64,000 nt of DNA from Photobacterium jeanii (lineage in GTDB: Bacteria; Pseudomonadota; Gammaproteobacteria; Enterobacterales; Vibrionaceae), in assembly GCF_001650345.1 (NCBI RefSeq), contig NZ_LVHF01000028.1, positions 310,001 through 374,000 on the forward strand, read 5' to 3'. Positions 55,550-64,000 of the stretch are shown one piece after another; position 1 is the stretch's first letter, and each line of letters opens with the position of its first letter. Under the pieces are notes generated by a model that did no database searches, had not been told where the DNA came from, and worked only from the letters and a program-made list of their open reading frames with translations. Both the position numbers and the translations under genes were made by a program.

Positions 55550-57325
55550 TTGCTGCTCACCCAATTACAGAATGCGTTTGCTGATTGCAAAAAGGATATT
55601 GCCTTTGTGGCTTTATTCAGTTTGTCGATCAACTTTTTGGTACTAACGCTTCCTATATACAGCTTGCAGTTGTTTGATCGCGTACTCAGCAGTTCAAGTT
55701 TTGATACCTTATTTGCATTGCTCAGCATTGCTGTTTTATTGCTGGTGGCACAAGCGGTCATTGAGCATATTCGTACCCAGCTGTTGCAAAAGTCAGGTTT
55801 GAAGTTAGATGTGTCGCTCAGCCCAGCATTGCTGGCAGATAGCGTGCGCATGTCATCGCAACAGAATCGAATTCAAAAGAGAGGCTTGCAAGATCTCGCT
55901 GAACTGCGCAATTTTTTGGTTACCCCTTCGACTTCTGCGATCTTTGATATTCCTTGGGTGCCTGTTTTCCTTCTTATTCTCTTCTTATTACACCCTTATA
56001 TCGGTGCCGTGGCATTGGTCGGCAGTTTGATTTTTTCGGTTCTGTCGATATTGATGATGTATGCAGCACGTAAACCCAGCGGGCATTCTCAAGACTTAGC
56101 AGCCAAAACCAGTATGGAGTTAAATGACTATCTACGTAATGCCCCGATGCTTCGTGCGATGGGGATGGCAGACAGCATTGGCAATATTTGGAATAACCGC
56201 AACAGCGAGTTGTTGAATCTGCAATGGAAGGTCAATTCGCGTACAGGTCAGTTACTGGCGATTAGCCGTTTTTTCCGCACTCTGCTTCAGGTGATCATCT
56301 TGACTGTGGGGGTGATGTTGGCACTTGAGCAACAGATTGGTACGGGGGCGATTATTGCGAGCTCGATTTTGATGGCGAGGGTGTTGTCACCGTTTGAACA
56401 AGCGGTGAGTGGCTGGAAAGGTTGGTATAGCGCCTATCAGGCATATCAAAGATTAAAAAACATGGAGTGCAGCAAAGAGGCGCAGGCGCAAACCGAACTA
56501 CCAGAACCTAAAGGTGAACTACTGCTTAAGCATGTTGGGCTTAAGTTTGATGGTCAGAAAGAGCCTGTACTACAAAATATCAGTTTCAAATTAGGGGCTG
56601 GGAATGCACTGGCGATCATGGGGAATAGCGGCTCTGGTAAATCTACGTTAGCGGCTTTGATCATGGGGATCCACAAACCGTCGATGGGTACGATCAAGAT
56701 CGATGGAGCGGCAATAGAGTTGTGGCCTGAGGAGCAGTTTGGTCGCCACATCGGCTACTTGCCGCAAGAGGTTGGATTACTTGCCGGAACCGTCGCTGAG
56801 AACATCTGCCGCTTTAGTAATGCACCCGCCGATAAAATTATTCATGCCGCACGTTTGGCATGTATCCATGAGTTAATTATCTCTTTACCTAAAGGCTATG
56901 ACACCTACCTTGGCGAAGGGGGCATGCAGCTATCTGGTGGGCAGAAGCAGCGTATTGGTTTGGCTCGCGCTATTTTCTCAAACCCTAGCGTATTGGTGTT
57001 AGACGAGCCGAACTCAAATCTCGACCCTGAAGGGGAAGTTGCCCTTGCTATCGTGCTGCAATATTGCAAAGAAAACAAAATTACCGTGGTGATGATCAGT
57101 CACCGTCCGGGGTTCTTGCGTCAGATGGATTGGGTGATTGTGCTTAAAGACGGCAAGATTGAAAAAGCTGGTACTTGCGACAAGTTCTTGGGTGCGATGT
57201 CTGAAGTGGATGGCAAATCTGAGTTAGCTCAAGTGCCGTCATCATCCGCGAACACCAAACCTGGTGACACTAAAACGGCGCAAAAAGTAGCGGCAGTTGC
57301 GCAATCAGGAGGCGCTCATGGATAA
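55550..57325 (+). CDS. Type I secretion ABC transporter, PrtD/HlyB type
   Basis: A 591-residue inner membrane exporter. The N-terminal membrane domain (residues about 15-300) has six helices and no C39 peptidase domain, as in PrtD-type exporters of RTX proteins. The C-terminal ATPase has Walker A (GNSGSGKST), the signature (LSGGQKQRIGLARAIF), Walker B (VLVLDEPNSNLD) and the H-loop (VVMISHRP). The start is uncertain: TTG at 55550 with AAGGA 2 bases upstream, or the next codon CTG. The C-terminal extension is Ser/Thr/Ala-rich. The gene overlaps the HlyD gene by 8 bases. Confidence 0.92.
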   Translation: MLLTQLQNAFADCKKDIAFVALFSLSINFLVLTLPIYSLQLFDRVLSSSSFDTLFALLSIAVLLLVAQAVIEHIRTQLLQKSGLKLDVSLSPALLADSVRMSSQQNRIQKRGLQDLAELRNFLVTPSTSAIFDIPWVPVFLLILFLLHPYIGAVALVGSLIFSVLSILMMYAARKPSGHSQDLAAKTSMELNDYLRNAPMLRAMGMADSIGNIWNNRNSELLNLQWKVNSRTGQLLAISRFFRTLLQVIILTVGVMLALEQQIGTGAIIASSILMARVLSPFEQAVSGWKGWYSAYQAYQRLKNMECSKEAQAQTELPEPKGELLLKHVGLKFDGQKEPVLQNISFKLGAGNALAIMGNSGSGKSTLAALIMGIHKPSMGTIKIDGAAIELWPEEQFGRHIGYLPQEVGLLAGTVAENICRFSNAPADKIIHAARLACIHELIISLPKGYDTYLGEGGMQLSGGQKQRIGLARAIFSNPSVLVLDEPNSNLDPEGEVALAIVLQYCKENKITVVMISHRPGFLRQMDWVIVLKDGKIEKAGTCDKFLGAMSEVDGKSELAQVPSSSANTKPGDTKTAQKVAAVAQSGGAHG

Positions 57326-58625
57326 GCAGACTTTTGATACTAAGCGCATTATCGTTTTTGGTTGCTTATTTATTGCCTTAACGGTTGGCGTCTTTGTGAC
57401 TTGGGCCGTGACGGCTAAATTGCATTCTGCCTCCATTGCCTCGGGTACGCTCGTTGTTGAATCGCAACGTAAAAAAGTTCAGCACTTACAAGGCGGCTGG
57501 GTTAAAGCCATTTATGTGAGCGAAGGGCAACATGTGAAAGCGGGCGAGGTGCTACTTGAGCTTGCTAACAGTAAGGCTGAAGCCGATTTTCGCCGTTTGA
57601 TTTTACGCGCAGTGTCACTGCAATCACAGCGTGACCGTTTAGATGCAGAGTTAAACAAACGCAAAGAGGTGATTTGGCAGGTGCAAAGTATGCCAATCAG
57701 CCAAGAGTTGGATGACATTGAGCTCAGCAATATCATCAACACCCATAAGATGCAGTTTCAACAAGCTTCGCTTCGTGATGATTTACGCTCTGGTCAGTTT
57801 GAACAGCGTAAATTGTTACTTGATGAACAGCTACGTGGTACGAAATTTCAATTACGAGCGATTCGTCGTCAGCTAGATCTTGTGAAACAAGAAATAGAAA
57901 TGACTGCTGGATTATTGAAAAAGGGTTTTGTTGCTAAGACCCGAATGCTGGAGTTGCAACGTCATCAAGCCAGCATTGAAGCGCAAATTGCTGAATTGGA
58001 CTCTGAGCGCGAAGTCTTAGCACGTCAGCTTGTGTCGTTGGAGCAAGACTATGAAACCGAAACAATAGAGCTGCAACAAACGGTCACCGCTCAACTAGAG
58101 CTAACCGATAAAGAGCTGCGTGATGTGAAGCAGGCACTAACCGCAGCAACCGATGTACGCTCGCGCGTGACGATCCGTAGTGAGCATAACGGCACTGTGG
58201 TGGGGTTGAATGTTCACAGCGTAGGTGGAGTGGTTAATGCGGGCGATGTGATGATGGAAATTGTTCCAGATAGTGATGAATTGATTGTTGAAGCTCTAGT
58301 AAAGCCTGAAGATATTGATGTGGTTCATCAAGGTTTGGAAGCCAAGGTTAGGTTAAGCGCCTTTAATATTCGCCGCACTCCACCTGTGCAAGGTGAAGTG
58401 GTGTATGTGGCTGCTGACCGATTACTGCCGAAAAAAGAGTCTCAGCAAACGGGCTATTTAGTGAAGGTTAAGCTGAATAAAAACGAAGTGAGCCGTCTTG
58501 AAGGTGTCGAGCTATACCCAGGTATGCCAACAGAGGTCTTTATTTTGTTGGAAAGTCAAACTATGTGGGAATACCTCACCGCACCTTTGTTTAGTTCTTA
58601 CTATCGCGCATTCAGAGAGTCGTAG
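57318..58625 (+). CDS. HlyD-family type I secretion adaptor
   Basis: A 435-residue membrane fusion protein: cytoplasmic N-terminus, one transmembrane segment (IIVFGCLFIALTVGVFVTWA, about residues 12-31), the lipoyl-like half (KVQHLQGGWVKAIYVSEGQH), two long coiled-coil regions, and the beta-barrel end (VELYPGMPTEVFI). It would connect the ATPase to an outer membrane TolC-like channel, which is not in this window. AGGAGG lies 5 bases before the ATG at 57318. Confidence 0.93.
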   Translation: MDKQTFDTKRIIVFGCLFIALTVGVFVTWAVTAKLHSASIASGTLVVESQRKKVQHLQGGWVKAIYVSEGQHVKAGEVLLELANSKAEADFRRLILRAVSLQSQRDRLDAELNKRKEVIWQVQSMPISQELDDIELSNIINTHKMQFQQASLRDDLRSGQFEQRKLLLDEQLRGTKFQLRAIRRQLDLVKQEIEMTAGLLKKGFVAKTRMLELQRHQASIEAQIAELDSEREVLARQLVSLEQDYETETIELQQTVTAQLELTDKELRDVKQALTAATDVRSRVTIRSEHNGTVVGLNVHSVGGVVNAGDVMMEIVPDSDELIVEALVKPEDIDVVHQGLEAKVRLSAFNIRRTPPVQGEVVYVAADRLLPKKESQQTGYLVKVKLNKNEVSRLEGVELYPGMPTEVFILLESQTMWEYLTAPLFSSYYRAFRES

Positions 58626-58639
58626 GAAGGAGTCTGACC

Positions 58640-58882
58640 ATGATTGTTTTTTGGTTATGTTTTTATTTGTTTTTCTTTTTACTCGCCATTGCTATTGGCT
58701 ATTACAAGGGCAACCTAGTCGCTGGGGTGTTACTGGGTTATGTGTTAGGGCCTATTGGGGTCTTGCTACTGTGTATGAGCAAAGACCGCCGCCATATCAC
58801 GTGTCCATTCTGCCAAGCGCAAATCCATAAACGTTCCTATTACTGCCCGAAATGCCGTGAAAAGGTAATGTGCGTTGCGTAG
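58640..58882 (+). CDS. Small membrane protein with a C-terminal zinc ribbon
   Basis: An 80-residue protein: two hydrophobic segments (residues 3-20 and about 25-45), then a cytosolic or periplasmic CPFCQAQIHKRSYYCPKCRE motif with two CxxC pairs 11 residues apart, a zinc ribbon. It sits 14 bases after the HlyD gene. It is not a standard type I secretion component; its role in the operon is unknown. Confidence 0.75.
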   Translation: MIVFWLCFYLFFFLLAIAIGYYKGNLVAGVLLGYVLGPIGVLLLCMSKDRRHITCPFCQAQIHKRSYYCPKCREKVMCVA

Positions 58883-58893
58883 GGAAGATCAAT

Positions 58894-59784
58894 ATGACAA
58901 AAAAAACGAAAAGAACCCGCAAGCCATCTGCTGAATTGTCATCGTCGGCGGCAGAGGCTAGCGAACTGCTGAATCAGCCGCTGAAAACGAGAAAGTCACA
59001 GATAACTGTGCCGTTACTTAGATTGCAACTTGGTGTGTTAGCTGTCGTTGTCGCTGTAATGTCTTTGATGAGCGTGATTGCTTGGCAATACTGGCAGCAT
59101 CAAAAGTTGCAGGCAGATTGGTTTGCGCAGGAGCAGGTGATTTTTAATCAGCGCACTCAGATTAATGAGTTGTTGGTTGAGCTAGATGATCAGCTACAAC
59201 AGCAAGTTGCTCTGAAAGCGGATATCAGTACCGCAGGAGAGTTACTTGCAGATCAAAACTTATCAATGAGCTTATTAGATGAAGAAGTCACTCGCTTAAC
59301 AGGATTGCTAGCTGATCGTGATAAGCAATTGAAGGTGACTAAATCAACTTACCAGCGCAATTTATCTTCCCAACTAAAAAGAGAGAAAGCACGTTTACGC
59401 TCTAGCGAACAAGCGCTCGCCCAAGAAAAACAAATGCTAGCGGCACAAGAAGCGGCTGTGAAATCAAAAATGGGCGATGTGAGTGAGTGGGAAAAGAAAA
59501 AAGCTGAGTTTGATAAGCTTTACGCAAGTTCTGCGCTTGAAGTTGAAAATGAAAAGCGCATCGACAAGTTGATGGCACAGTTTAATAGTTTGCGAGTGGA
59601 TTTGAATGTGGTGAATGAGTGCGATAAAGACTATCTATATCGCTATAACGAAGCGAAGAGTGTGCTTAACCATATCCGCACTTTCATTCAAAAATATGAG
59701 ATGAAACAAGAGTATTACTTTTACGTTATTTCAAACGATAGCCAAATTACGTCTCAAAATCGTCGGTTATGTTTGAAAGAATAA
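58894..59784 (+). CDS. Membrane-anchored coiled-coil protein of the type I secretion operon
   Basis: A 296-residue protein. The N-terminal 45 residues are basic and Ser/Lys rich, followed by one transmembrane segment (QLGVLAVVVAVMSLMSVIAW, about residues 47-70). The rest is mostly a long coiled coil (residues about 75-240), rich in Leu, Gln, Glu and Lys. The ATG at 58894 lies 7 bases after AGGGAAG; an upstream GTG at 58870 is less likely. No family recognised. It may scaffold the secretion complex. Confidence 0.7.
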   Translation: MTKKTKRTRKPSAELSSSAAEASELLNQPLKTRKSQITVPLLRLQLGVLAVVVAVMSLMSVIAWQYWQHQKLQADWFAQEQVIFNQRTQINELLVELDDQLQQQVALKADISTAGELLADQNLSMSLLDEEVTRLTGLLADRDKQLKVTKSTYQRNLSSQLKREKARLRSSEQALAQEKQMLAAQEAAVKSKMGDVSEWEKKKAEFDKLYASSALEVENEKRIDKLMAQFNSLRVDLNVVNECDKDYLYRYNEAKSVLNHIRTFIQKYEMKQEYYFYVISNDSQITSQNRRLCLKE

Positions 59785-60114
59785 TGCATATTAACCCGAC
59801 TTATCAGGGCTAAGCTGTTTCTTCCACCGCCTCATATTTGAGGCGGTGTTTGTATTTATGTGTGATTTTTTTGTCATTAGTCGGGCACTTTTCAGGCTTA
59901 GTACAGTCTATGTCTTTACCGAATAGTTGAGGTGCTATTGGTATTTGTATGGGCTTGGAAATGGGGCGAGCAACTATTTACTAAGCGATGAGGTGAAATC
60001 CTTAAAAACGGTTCATTTTTTTAGTTTATGTTTGTCTTTAAATGTAATTTTTATGATTATCAATAGCCTAAAAAGGGTATACTGGACGGCTTGATTTTGT
60101 TTTAGGTGAATACG
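59785..60114. other. Intergenic region between the secretion operon and the lipoprotein gene
   Basis: About 330 bases. It holds the terminator at 59825 and a TATACT (60078-60083) that may be the minus-ten of the lipoprotein gene. No other gene was seen. Confidence 0.55.
59825..59852 (+). terminator. Terminator after the type I secretion operon
   Basis: CACCGCCTCA (59825-59834) pairs with TGAGGCGGTG (59839-59848), a 4-base loop, followed by TTTG. Confidence 0.85.
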
Positions 60115-61191
60115 ATGCGTTATGCATTATTAGGGTGTGCTTTACTATTAGCGGGGTGTAGTACATCAACGCCATTGAATGATCGTATTCTGGGTGATGC
60201 AGATTATTCTTTATCGACTCGCTTTACACCGGATCGTTTTGAGAGTGTAACGATCCAGCCTTATATTCAGTTTGATAAGCAGCTTCGTTTCTACCAAAAA
60301 ACGACCGTATCTGATTTTAAGCGAGTAACGAAAGCCAGCACATTAGCAGCAGCAAGCCGCTACGATGATGTGTTTGAAGAGCCTCTAAACTCTAACAATC
60401 GCCACTTGTATCAATTTAAGGTGCACTTTGGTCAGGAGGTTGGCGGTACAACTCGTTATTTCTTTGTCTACGACACTCAAGAGAATGGTGCCCGTTGGGT
60501 AATGAACTTACATCATGATGGCCTTGGAGCTGAAATGATGTTCCCAACCCGTTATCAAACGCTAAAAGAAGGAATGAGCTTCACCGCAAGTTATGACTTA
60601 CCGCTATCTGAGGTAATTAGCTTGGCGCAGAAGCAAAAGGAAACCTTACTTTTCCCTGTGACTCGTTTAGTGAACGCGCTTGATGCTGATGTGATCACGG
60701 ATGATGATTTTGCTGATGATGCGTTTAGTCGCTCAGTTTCGGCTTTGATTGATTACGAAGGTTTATTCCCGATTGGTTTCTCATTCCATGAAACGTTACA
60801 AGGGGTTGATGTCGATACCGCCACTCAAGCGCAATTAGCGAGCCAGTGTGAATATCGGGTTGAAAAGACTTTTAGCCCACGTTCGCAACCTGAGTTGCTA
60901 AAAGTGCGAGATACCAGTTTTGAAGCTGTGCCTGTCGATGTGAGCTACAAGTATCAATTAAGTTGTGAAGGTCACAAGCCAGATACTTTGGCAGTAAATA
61001 GCCAGTTTTGGTACTCACCCGCTGTTGGCGTGGTGAAAACGGCGCGAGATGTGACCTTTACTGAGCTAGTATCTGATGATCTTTTAGATGATGCGATGGC
61101 GTATTTAGATGATAAAGCCGCGTTTAAAAAAGAGTTATCGAAGATCCGCTTTACTATTGGTTCTGCTGTTACTCGCGTGAAACCCGATTAG
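60115..61191 (+). CDS. Hypothetical lipoprotein next to the RTX gene
   Basis: A 358-residue predicted lipoprotein: lipobox LAGC (MRYALLGCALLLAGCSTSTP). The ATG at 60115 lies 8 bases after TTAGG; a GTG at 60106 is the alternative. The body is beta-rich with an interior acidic region (DADVITDDDFADDAFSRS) and no recognised domain. It has its own terminator, shared with the convergent RTX gene. Confidence 0.7.
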   Translation: MRYALLGCALLLAGCSTSTPLNDRILGDADYSLSTRFTPDRFESVTIQPYIQFDKQLRFYQKTTVSDFKRVTKASTLAAASRYDDVFEEPLNSNNRHLYQFKVHFGQEVGGTTRYFFVYDTQENGARWVMNLHHDGLGAEMMFPTRYQTLKEGMSFTASYDLPLSEVISLAQKQKETLLFPVTRLVNALDADVITDDDFADDAFSRSVSALIDYEGLFPIGFSFHETLQGVDVDTATQAQLASQCEYRVEKTFSPRSQPELLKVRDTSFEAVPVDVSYKYQLSCEGHKPDTLAVNSQFWYSPAVGVVKTARDVTFTELVSDDLLDDAMAYLDDKAAFKKELSKIRFTIGSAVTRVKPD

Positions 61192-61253
61192 TGCTAACAG
61201 CACGGATCAGGTTTTGTAGCTGGATATCACTTTTTATCGCTGATATAAAAAAT

Positions 61254-61284
61254 AACGCCGATGCATTATGCATCGGCGTTTGTT
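61254..61284. terminator. Bidirectional terminator between the lipoprotein and RTX genes
   Basis: AACGCCGATGCA (61254-61265) pairs with TGCATCGGCGTT (61269-61280), followed by T-rich sequence on both strands. Confidence 0.9.
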
Positions 61285-61303
61285 TTAGTAACAGGTAGCG
61301 CGA

Positions 61304-64000
61304 TTAAATATCGTTGTCATTGAAGCTAATGTTGGCACTGTCGCTGTCACTCCAAATGGTAACTTCTTTACCTTCAGCGTTGCTAAAGGTGTAACCAGTG
61401 AGTGACTCGACATCGATATTTTGGGCTTCGTAGGCCGCTTTCAAATCGCTGTTCATGCTGGCATTGCTGCTGTCTAGGGTCCAACCAAAGCCTTGCAGAT
61501 CCAGTGTTTCAGCACCTGAACATACAAATTGTCCGTTGGCTTCACCTGCAGTTTCATTGCTTAGTACCTTGTCGAGCGCAATTTTAAGCTCAGCATCGCT
61601 AGCGTTAACCACGACCCCTTCTATTTCTTGGTAAGCCGTTTGCGTCATGTCGATGATTTGGCTATCGCCATCGCTGCCAACAGAAAGTAAGTCGAAGCCT
61701 TCACCACCACTGAAGTGAACTGTAACACCATCGGTTTGGTCGATATCGTCTTTATCGAACACTAAGGTATCGTTACCAGCACCGGCAAAGAGTTGGTCAA
61801 CGCCGTCACCACCATCTAGGGTATCATTGCCAGCTTGGCCGAAGATTAAGTCGTTACCTTCGCCACCTGAAAGGGTATCGTCACCAACACCGCCATCAAT
61901 GTTGTCGCTGCCATCACCACCTGTAATGGTATCGTTGCCTTCACCGCCCGATAAGGTGTCATCGCCAGTGCCACCGTCGATAATGTCATTACCTACATCA
62001 CCATAGATGCTGTCGTTGCCACTATCACCATAGAGTTTGTCGTCACCTTGCTCACCGTAGATGACATCGCTGCCGCTACCACCTTTAGCGGTATCGTTAT
62101 CGACACCAGCGAAGATCACGTCGTTGCCGCCATCCCCTTTGATAAAGTCAGCACCTTCGTTGCCGTATAAGGTATCGTTGCCTGAGCCACCATAGAGACT
62201 ATCGTTACCCAGACCACCTGTAAGTTGGTCATCATTGTTTTGACCATACAGTTTATCGTTACCTTCACCGCCTTCCAGCACGTCATTACCGCTACCTGCG
62301 TAGAGCTTATCGTTTCCTTCGCCACCGGTTAGGGTATCGTCACCGGCACCTGCATTGAGGTAATCATCGCCAATACCACCGTCGAGTTGGTCACTACCAC
62401 TGCCAGAGTAAATGGTATCGTTACCTTCTTCGCCAGAGACTTGGTTAGCACCATCGCCAGCACTGATATAGTCATTACCTGTGCCACCTTTGATGGTATC
62501 GTTGCCGCTACCTGCGTACAGTTTGTCGTTGCCTTCACCGCCTTCAAGGGTATTGTTACCGTCACCTGCATTAATGGTGTCAGCGCCGTCGCCACCGTAG
62601 AGCTTATCATCACCACCGCTGGCAGTTAGGGTATCGTCACCTAATCCACCTGTTAGGGTGTTATCACCCGCACCTGCATTGAGGTCATCGTTACCCTCAC
62701 CACCATCGAGAATATCGTTGCCTGCACCAGCTTCTAAGGTGTCATTACCAAGACCACCACTTAGCGTATTGTTACCAGACTCAGCGGTAAGAATATCATC
62801 GCCTTCGCCGCCATCTAGGCTGTCATTACCTGCGCCCGCATTTAAGGTATCGTCGCCAAGCCCACCTTCAAGGGTATCGTTGCCGTCAAAGCCTTCAAGA
62901 CGGTCATCGCCGTCATCGCCACGTAAGATGTCGTTGCCTGAACCACTATACAAGGTATCGTCATCATCACCGCCAGATAGTGTGTTATTACCTGCTTCTG
63001 CGTGAAGTTCATCTTTACCAGCGCCGCCAGACAGGGTGTCATCGCCTAAGCCTGCAAATAGTTTATCGGCACCTTCGCCACCGAGTAGGGTATCGTCACC
63101 ATCTCCACCAAGCAGTAAGTCATCACCGTCATCGCCCGATAGGGTATCGTGACCTGCGCCGCCTTCGAGTTGGTCAACACCAGCGCCACCTGAAAGGTTG
63201 TCGTTACCTTCTGCGCCGTAGAGTAGGTCGTCTCCGCTACCAGCGGTTGCAGTATCGTTGCCGCTACCGCCAAATAAGGTGTTGTTACCTTCACCTAGAT
63301 CTATGGTGTTATTACCCGCTTCGCCGTAGACCACGTCATCGCCTTCGCCAGCGTCCACCTTATCGTTACCTTCACCAGCAAAGAGGGTATCGTTACCTTT
63401 TCCGCCAGTAATGGTATCAGCATCGCCTCCACCGTAGAGGGTGTCGCTTGCGTCACTGCCGATTAAGGTATCATCACCTTCGCCACCGTAAATTTGGTGA
63501 CTACCTGTTGCCGCAGCAATCAAGGTATCGTCGCCAGCTTCACCGAGTAGGGTATCTTGACCGTCATCGGTTAGGGTATCGTTACCCGCACCACCGGCAA
63601 GGAAGTCAAAACCTTCACCGCCGACCATGGTATCTGCGCCATCACCGCCAAACAGGGCGTCGTTACCTGTGCCGCCTTCAAGGACATCGTTACCGCTACC
63701 TGCATCAATATGGTCATCACCAGCACCTGCGATAATGGTATCCGCGCCATCGCCAGCGTAAATCATGTCGTTGTCATCACCAGCGTCAATCTTATCGCTG
63801 TTGATACCGCCGTAAATGGTATCGGCACCTGTGCCAGCGGTGATGGTGTTGTTACCGGACTCACCGTAAATGGTATCGTTACCTTCACCGGCATCTATGG
63901 TGTCAGTACCCGCACCAGCATAAATGATGTCATCACCAGCGTTGGATGTGATGGTATCGTCGCCTTCGCCACCGCCTAGAATGTCGTTTTCATCAGCACT
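61304..64000 (-). CDS. RTX-type calcium-binding repeat protein, N-terminus beyond the window
   Basis: A reading frame of 898 codons plus stop, open to the right edge, so the start and N-terminal domain are outside. About 745 residues are RTX nonapeptides (GGxGxDxLx pattern, for example GGEGNDKLYAGSGND), roughly 80 copies. Each turn binds calcium in the Asp/Gly loops and folds as a beta roll. The last ~150 residues are non-repetitive (starting VFDKDDIDQTDGVTVHFSGG, ending SANISFNDNDI) and probably carry the type I secretion signal. It is the likely substrate of the exporter at 55550-58625, secreted into the medium or held at the surface. Confidence 0.9.
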   Translation of the reverse strand, partial: SADENDILGGGEGDDTITSNAGDDIIYAGAGTDTIDAGEGNDTIYGESGNNTITAGTGADTIYGGINSDKIDAGDDNDMIYAGDGADTIIAGAGDDHIDAGSGNDVLEGGTGNDALFGGDGADTMVGGEGFDFLAGGAGNDTLTDDGQDTLLGEAGDDTLIAAATGSHQIYGGEGDDTLIGSDASDTLYGGGDADTITGGKGNDTLFAGEGNDKVDAGEGDDVVYGEAGNNTIDLGEGNNTLFGGSGNDTATAGSGDDLLYGAEGNDNLSGGAGVDQLEGGAGHDTLSGDDGDDLLLGGDGDDTLLGGEGADKLFAGLGDDTLSGGAGKDELHAEAGNNTLSGGDDDDTLYSGSGNDILRGDDGDDRLEGFDGNDTLEGGLGDDTLNAGAGNDSLDGGEGDDILTAESGNNTLSGGLGNDTLEAGAGNDILDGGEGNDDLNAGAGDNTLTGGLGDDTLTASGGDDKLYGGDGADTINAGDGNNTLEGGEGNDKLYAGSGNDTIKGGTGNDYISAGDGANQVSGEEGNDTIYSGSGSDQLDGGIGDDYLNAGAGDDTLTGGEGNDKLYAGSGNDVLEGGEGNDKLYGQNNDDQLTGGLGNDSLYGGSGNDTLYGNEGADFIKGDGGNDVIFAGVDNDTAKGGSGSDVIYGEQGDDKLYGDSGNDSIYGDVGNDIIDGGTGDDTLSGGEGNDTITGGDGSDNIDGGVGDDTLSGGEGNDLIFGQAGNDTLDGGDGVDQLFAGAGNDTLVFDKDDIDQTDGVTVHFSGGEGFDLLSVGSDGDSQIIDMTQTAYQEIEGVVVNASDAELKIALDKVLSNETAGEANGQFVCSGAETLDLQGFGWTLDSSNASMNSDLKAAYEAQNIDVESLTGYTFSNAEGKEVTIWSDSDSANISFNDNDI
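61755..64000 (-). repeat. Tandem RTX-coding repeats of about 27 bases
   Basis: The DNA encoding the RTX nonapeptides is a degenerate 27-base tandem array of about 80 units. The phrase GNDKLYAGSGND recurs at several places, so the units are not random in order. Such arrays recombine readily, so repeat number may vary between strains. Confidence 0.8.

Noticed and set aside
61402..63979. Several plus-strand frames and alternate minus-strand frames inside the RTX gene
   Set aside because: They are by-products of the 27-base repeat period; their repetitive composition mirrors the RTX frame.

Overview
This window looks like chromosomal DNA of a marine gammaproteobacterium of the Vibrionaceae (Vibrio, Photobacterium or a close relative). 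The evidence is the gene repertoire: YdiJ, AqpZ, YggN/DUF2884, YgiQ, DcuC, GlpABC, MetR/MetE, PstSCAB, two chemoreceptors, two GGDEF proteins and many LysR regulators. Base composition is moderately AT-rich and intrinsic terminators are short and well formed. No rRNA, tRNA, IS element, CRISPR array or replication origin was recognised. The genus is an inference.

Layout. 1-10 kb: a FadL-type porin cut by the left edge, an exported Nudix/PAP2 fusion, the iron-sulfur flavoprotein YdiJ, aquaporin Z, a LysR regulator, a CDF-like cation transporter, a NYN-domain protein and YggN with a 51-residue membrane protein behind it. 10-20 kb: YgiQ with a long basic tail, a Spondin_N-like lipoprotein in a gene-poor AT-rich stretch, a PAS chemoreceptor, DcuC, and a LysR/MFS divergent pair arranged like ynfL/ynfM. 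20-33 kb: the glpABC operon, a diguanylate cyclase, small conserved genes, metR and metE diverging around a MetJ-like operator, and a CHASE-GGDEF protein. 33-39 kb: a META lipoprotein, an MscS-type channel, a Sel1-repeat lipoprotein and a MauE-like/rhodanese pair. 39.5-42.3 kb: a small AT-rich accessory patch of unrecognised genes with an XRE regulator. 42.4-51.4 kb: pstS-pstC-pstA-pstB behind a Pho-box-like site, a chemoreceptor, a PEP-CTERM protein, a LysR regulator and a NupC-type transporter. 51.7-64 kb: a GH16 glycanase, a DUF3131 protein, a type I secretion operon with two unusual extra genes, a lipoprotein, and a very long RTX repeat protein running off the right edge.

How genes work together. 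GlpABC feeds electrons from glycerol-3-phosphate to quinone under anaerobic conditions; DcuC nearby would handle C4-dicarboxylate traffic in the same conditions. MetR and a MetJ-like site probably set metE expression. The pst genes import phosphate under PhoB control. The right-hand 12 kb reads as an export locus: a PrtD/HlyB-type ATPase and an HlyD-type adaptor close to a calcium-binding repeat protein, with two secreted glycan-related proteins next door. This suggests production or remodelling of an extracellular matrix, which is inference.

The least explained parts are the 39.5-42.3 kb patch, where two genes share a duplicated domain of unknown function, two candidate small RNAs with clear terminators but no associated gene, the lone PEP-CTERM protein, and the accessory proteins in the type I secretion operon.
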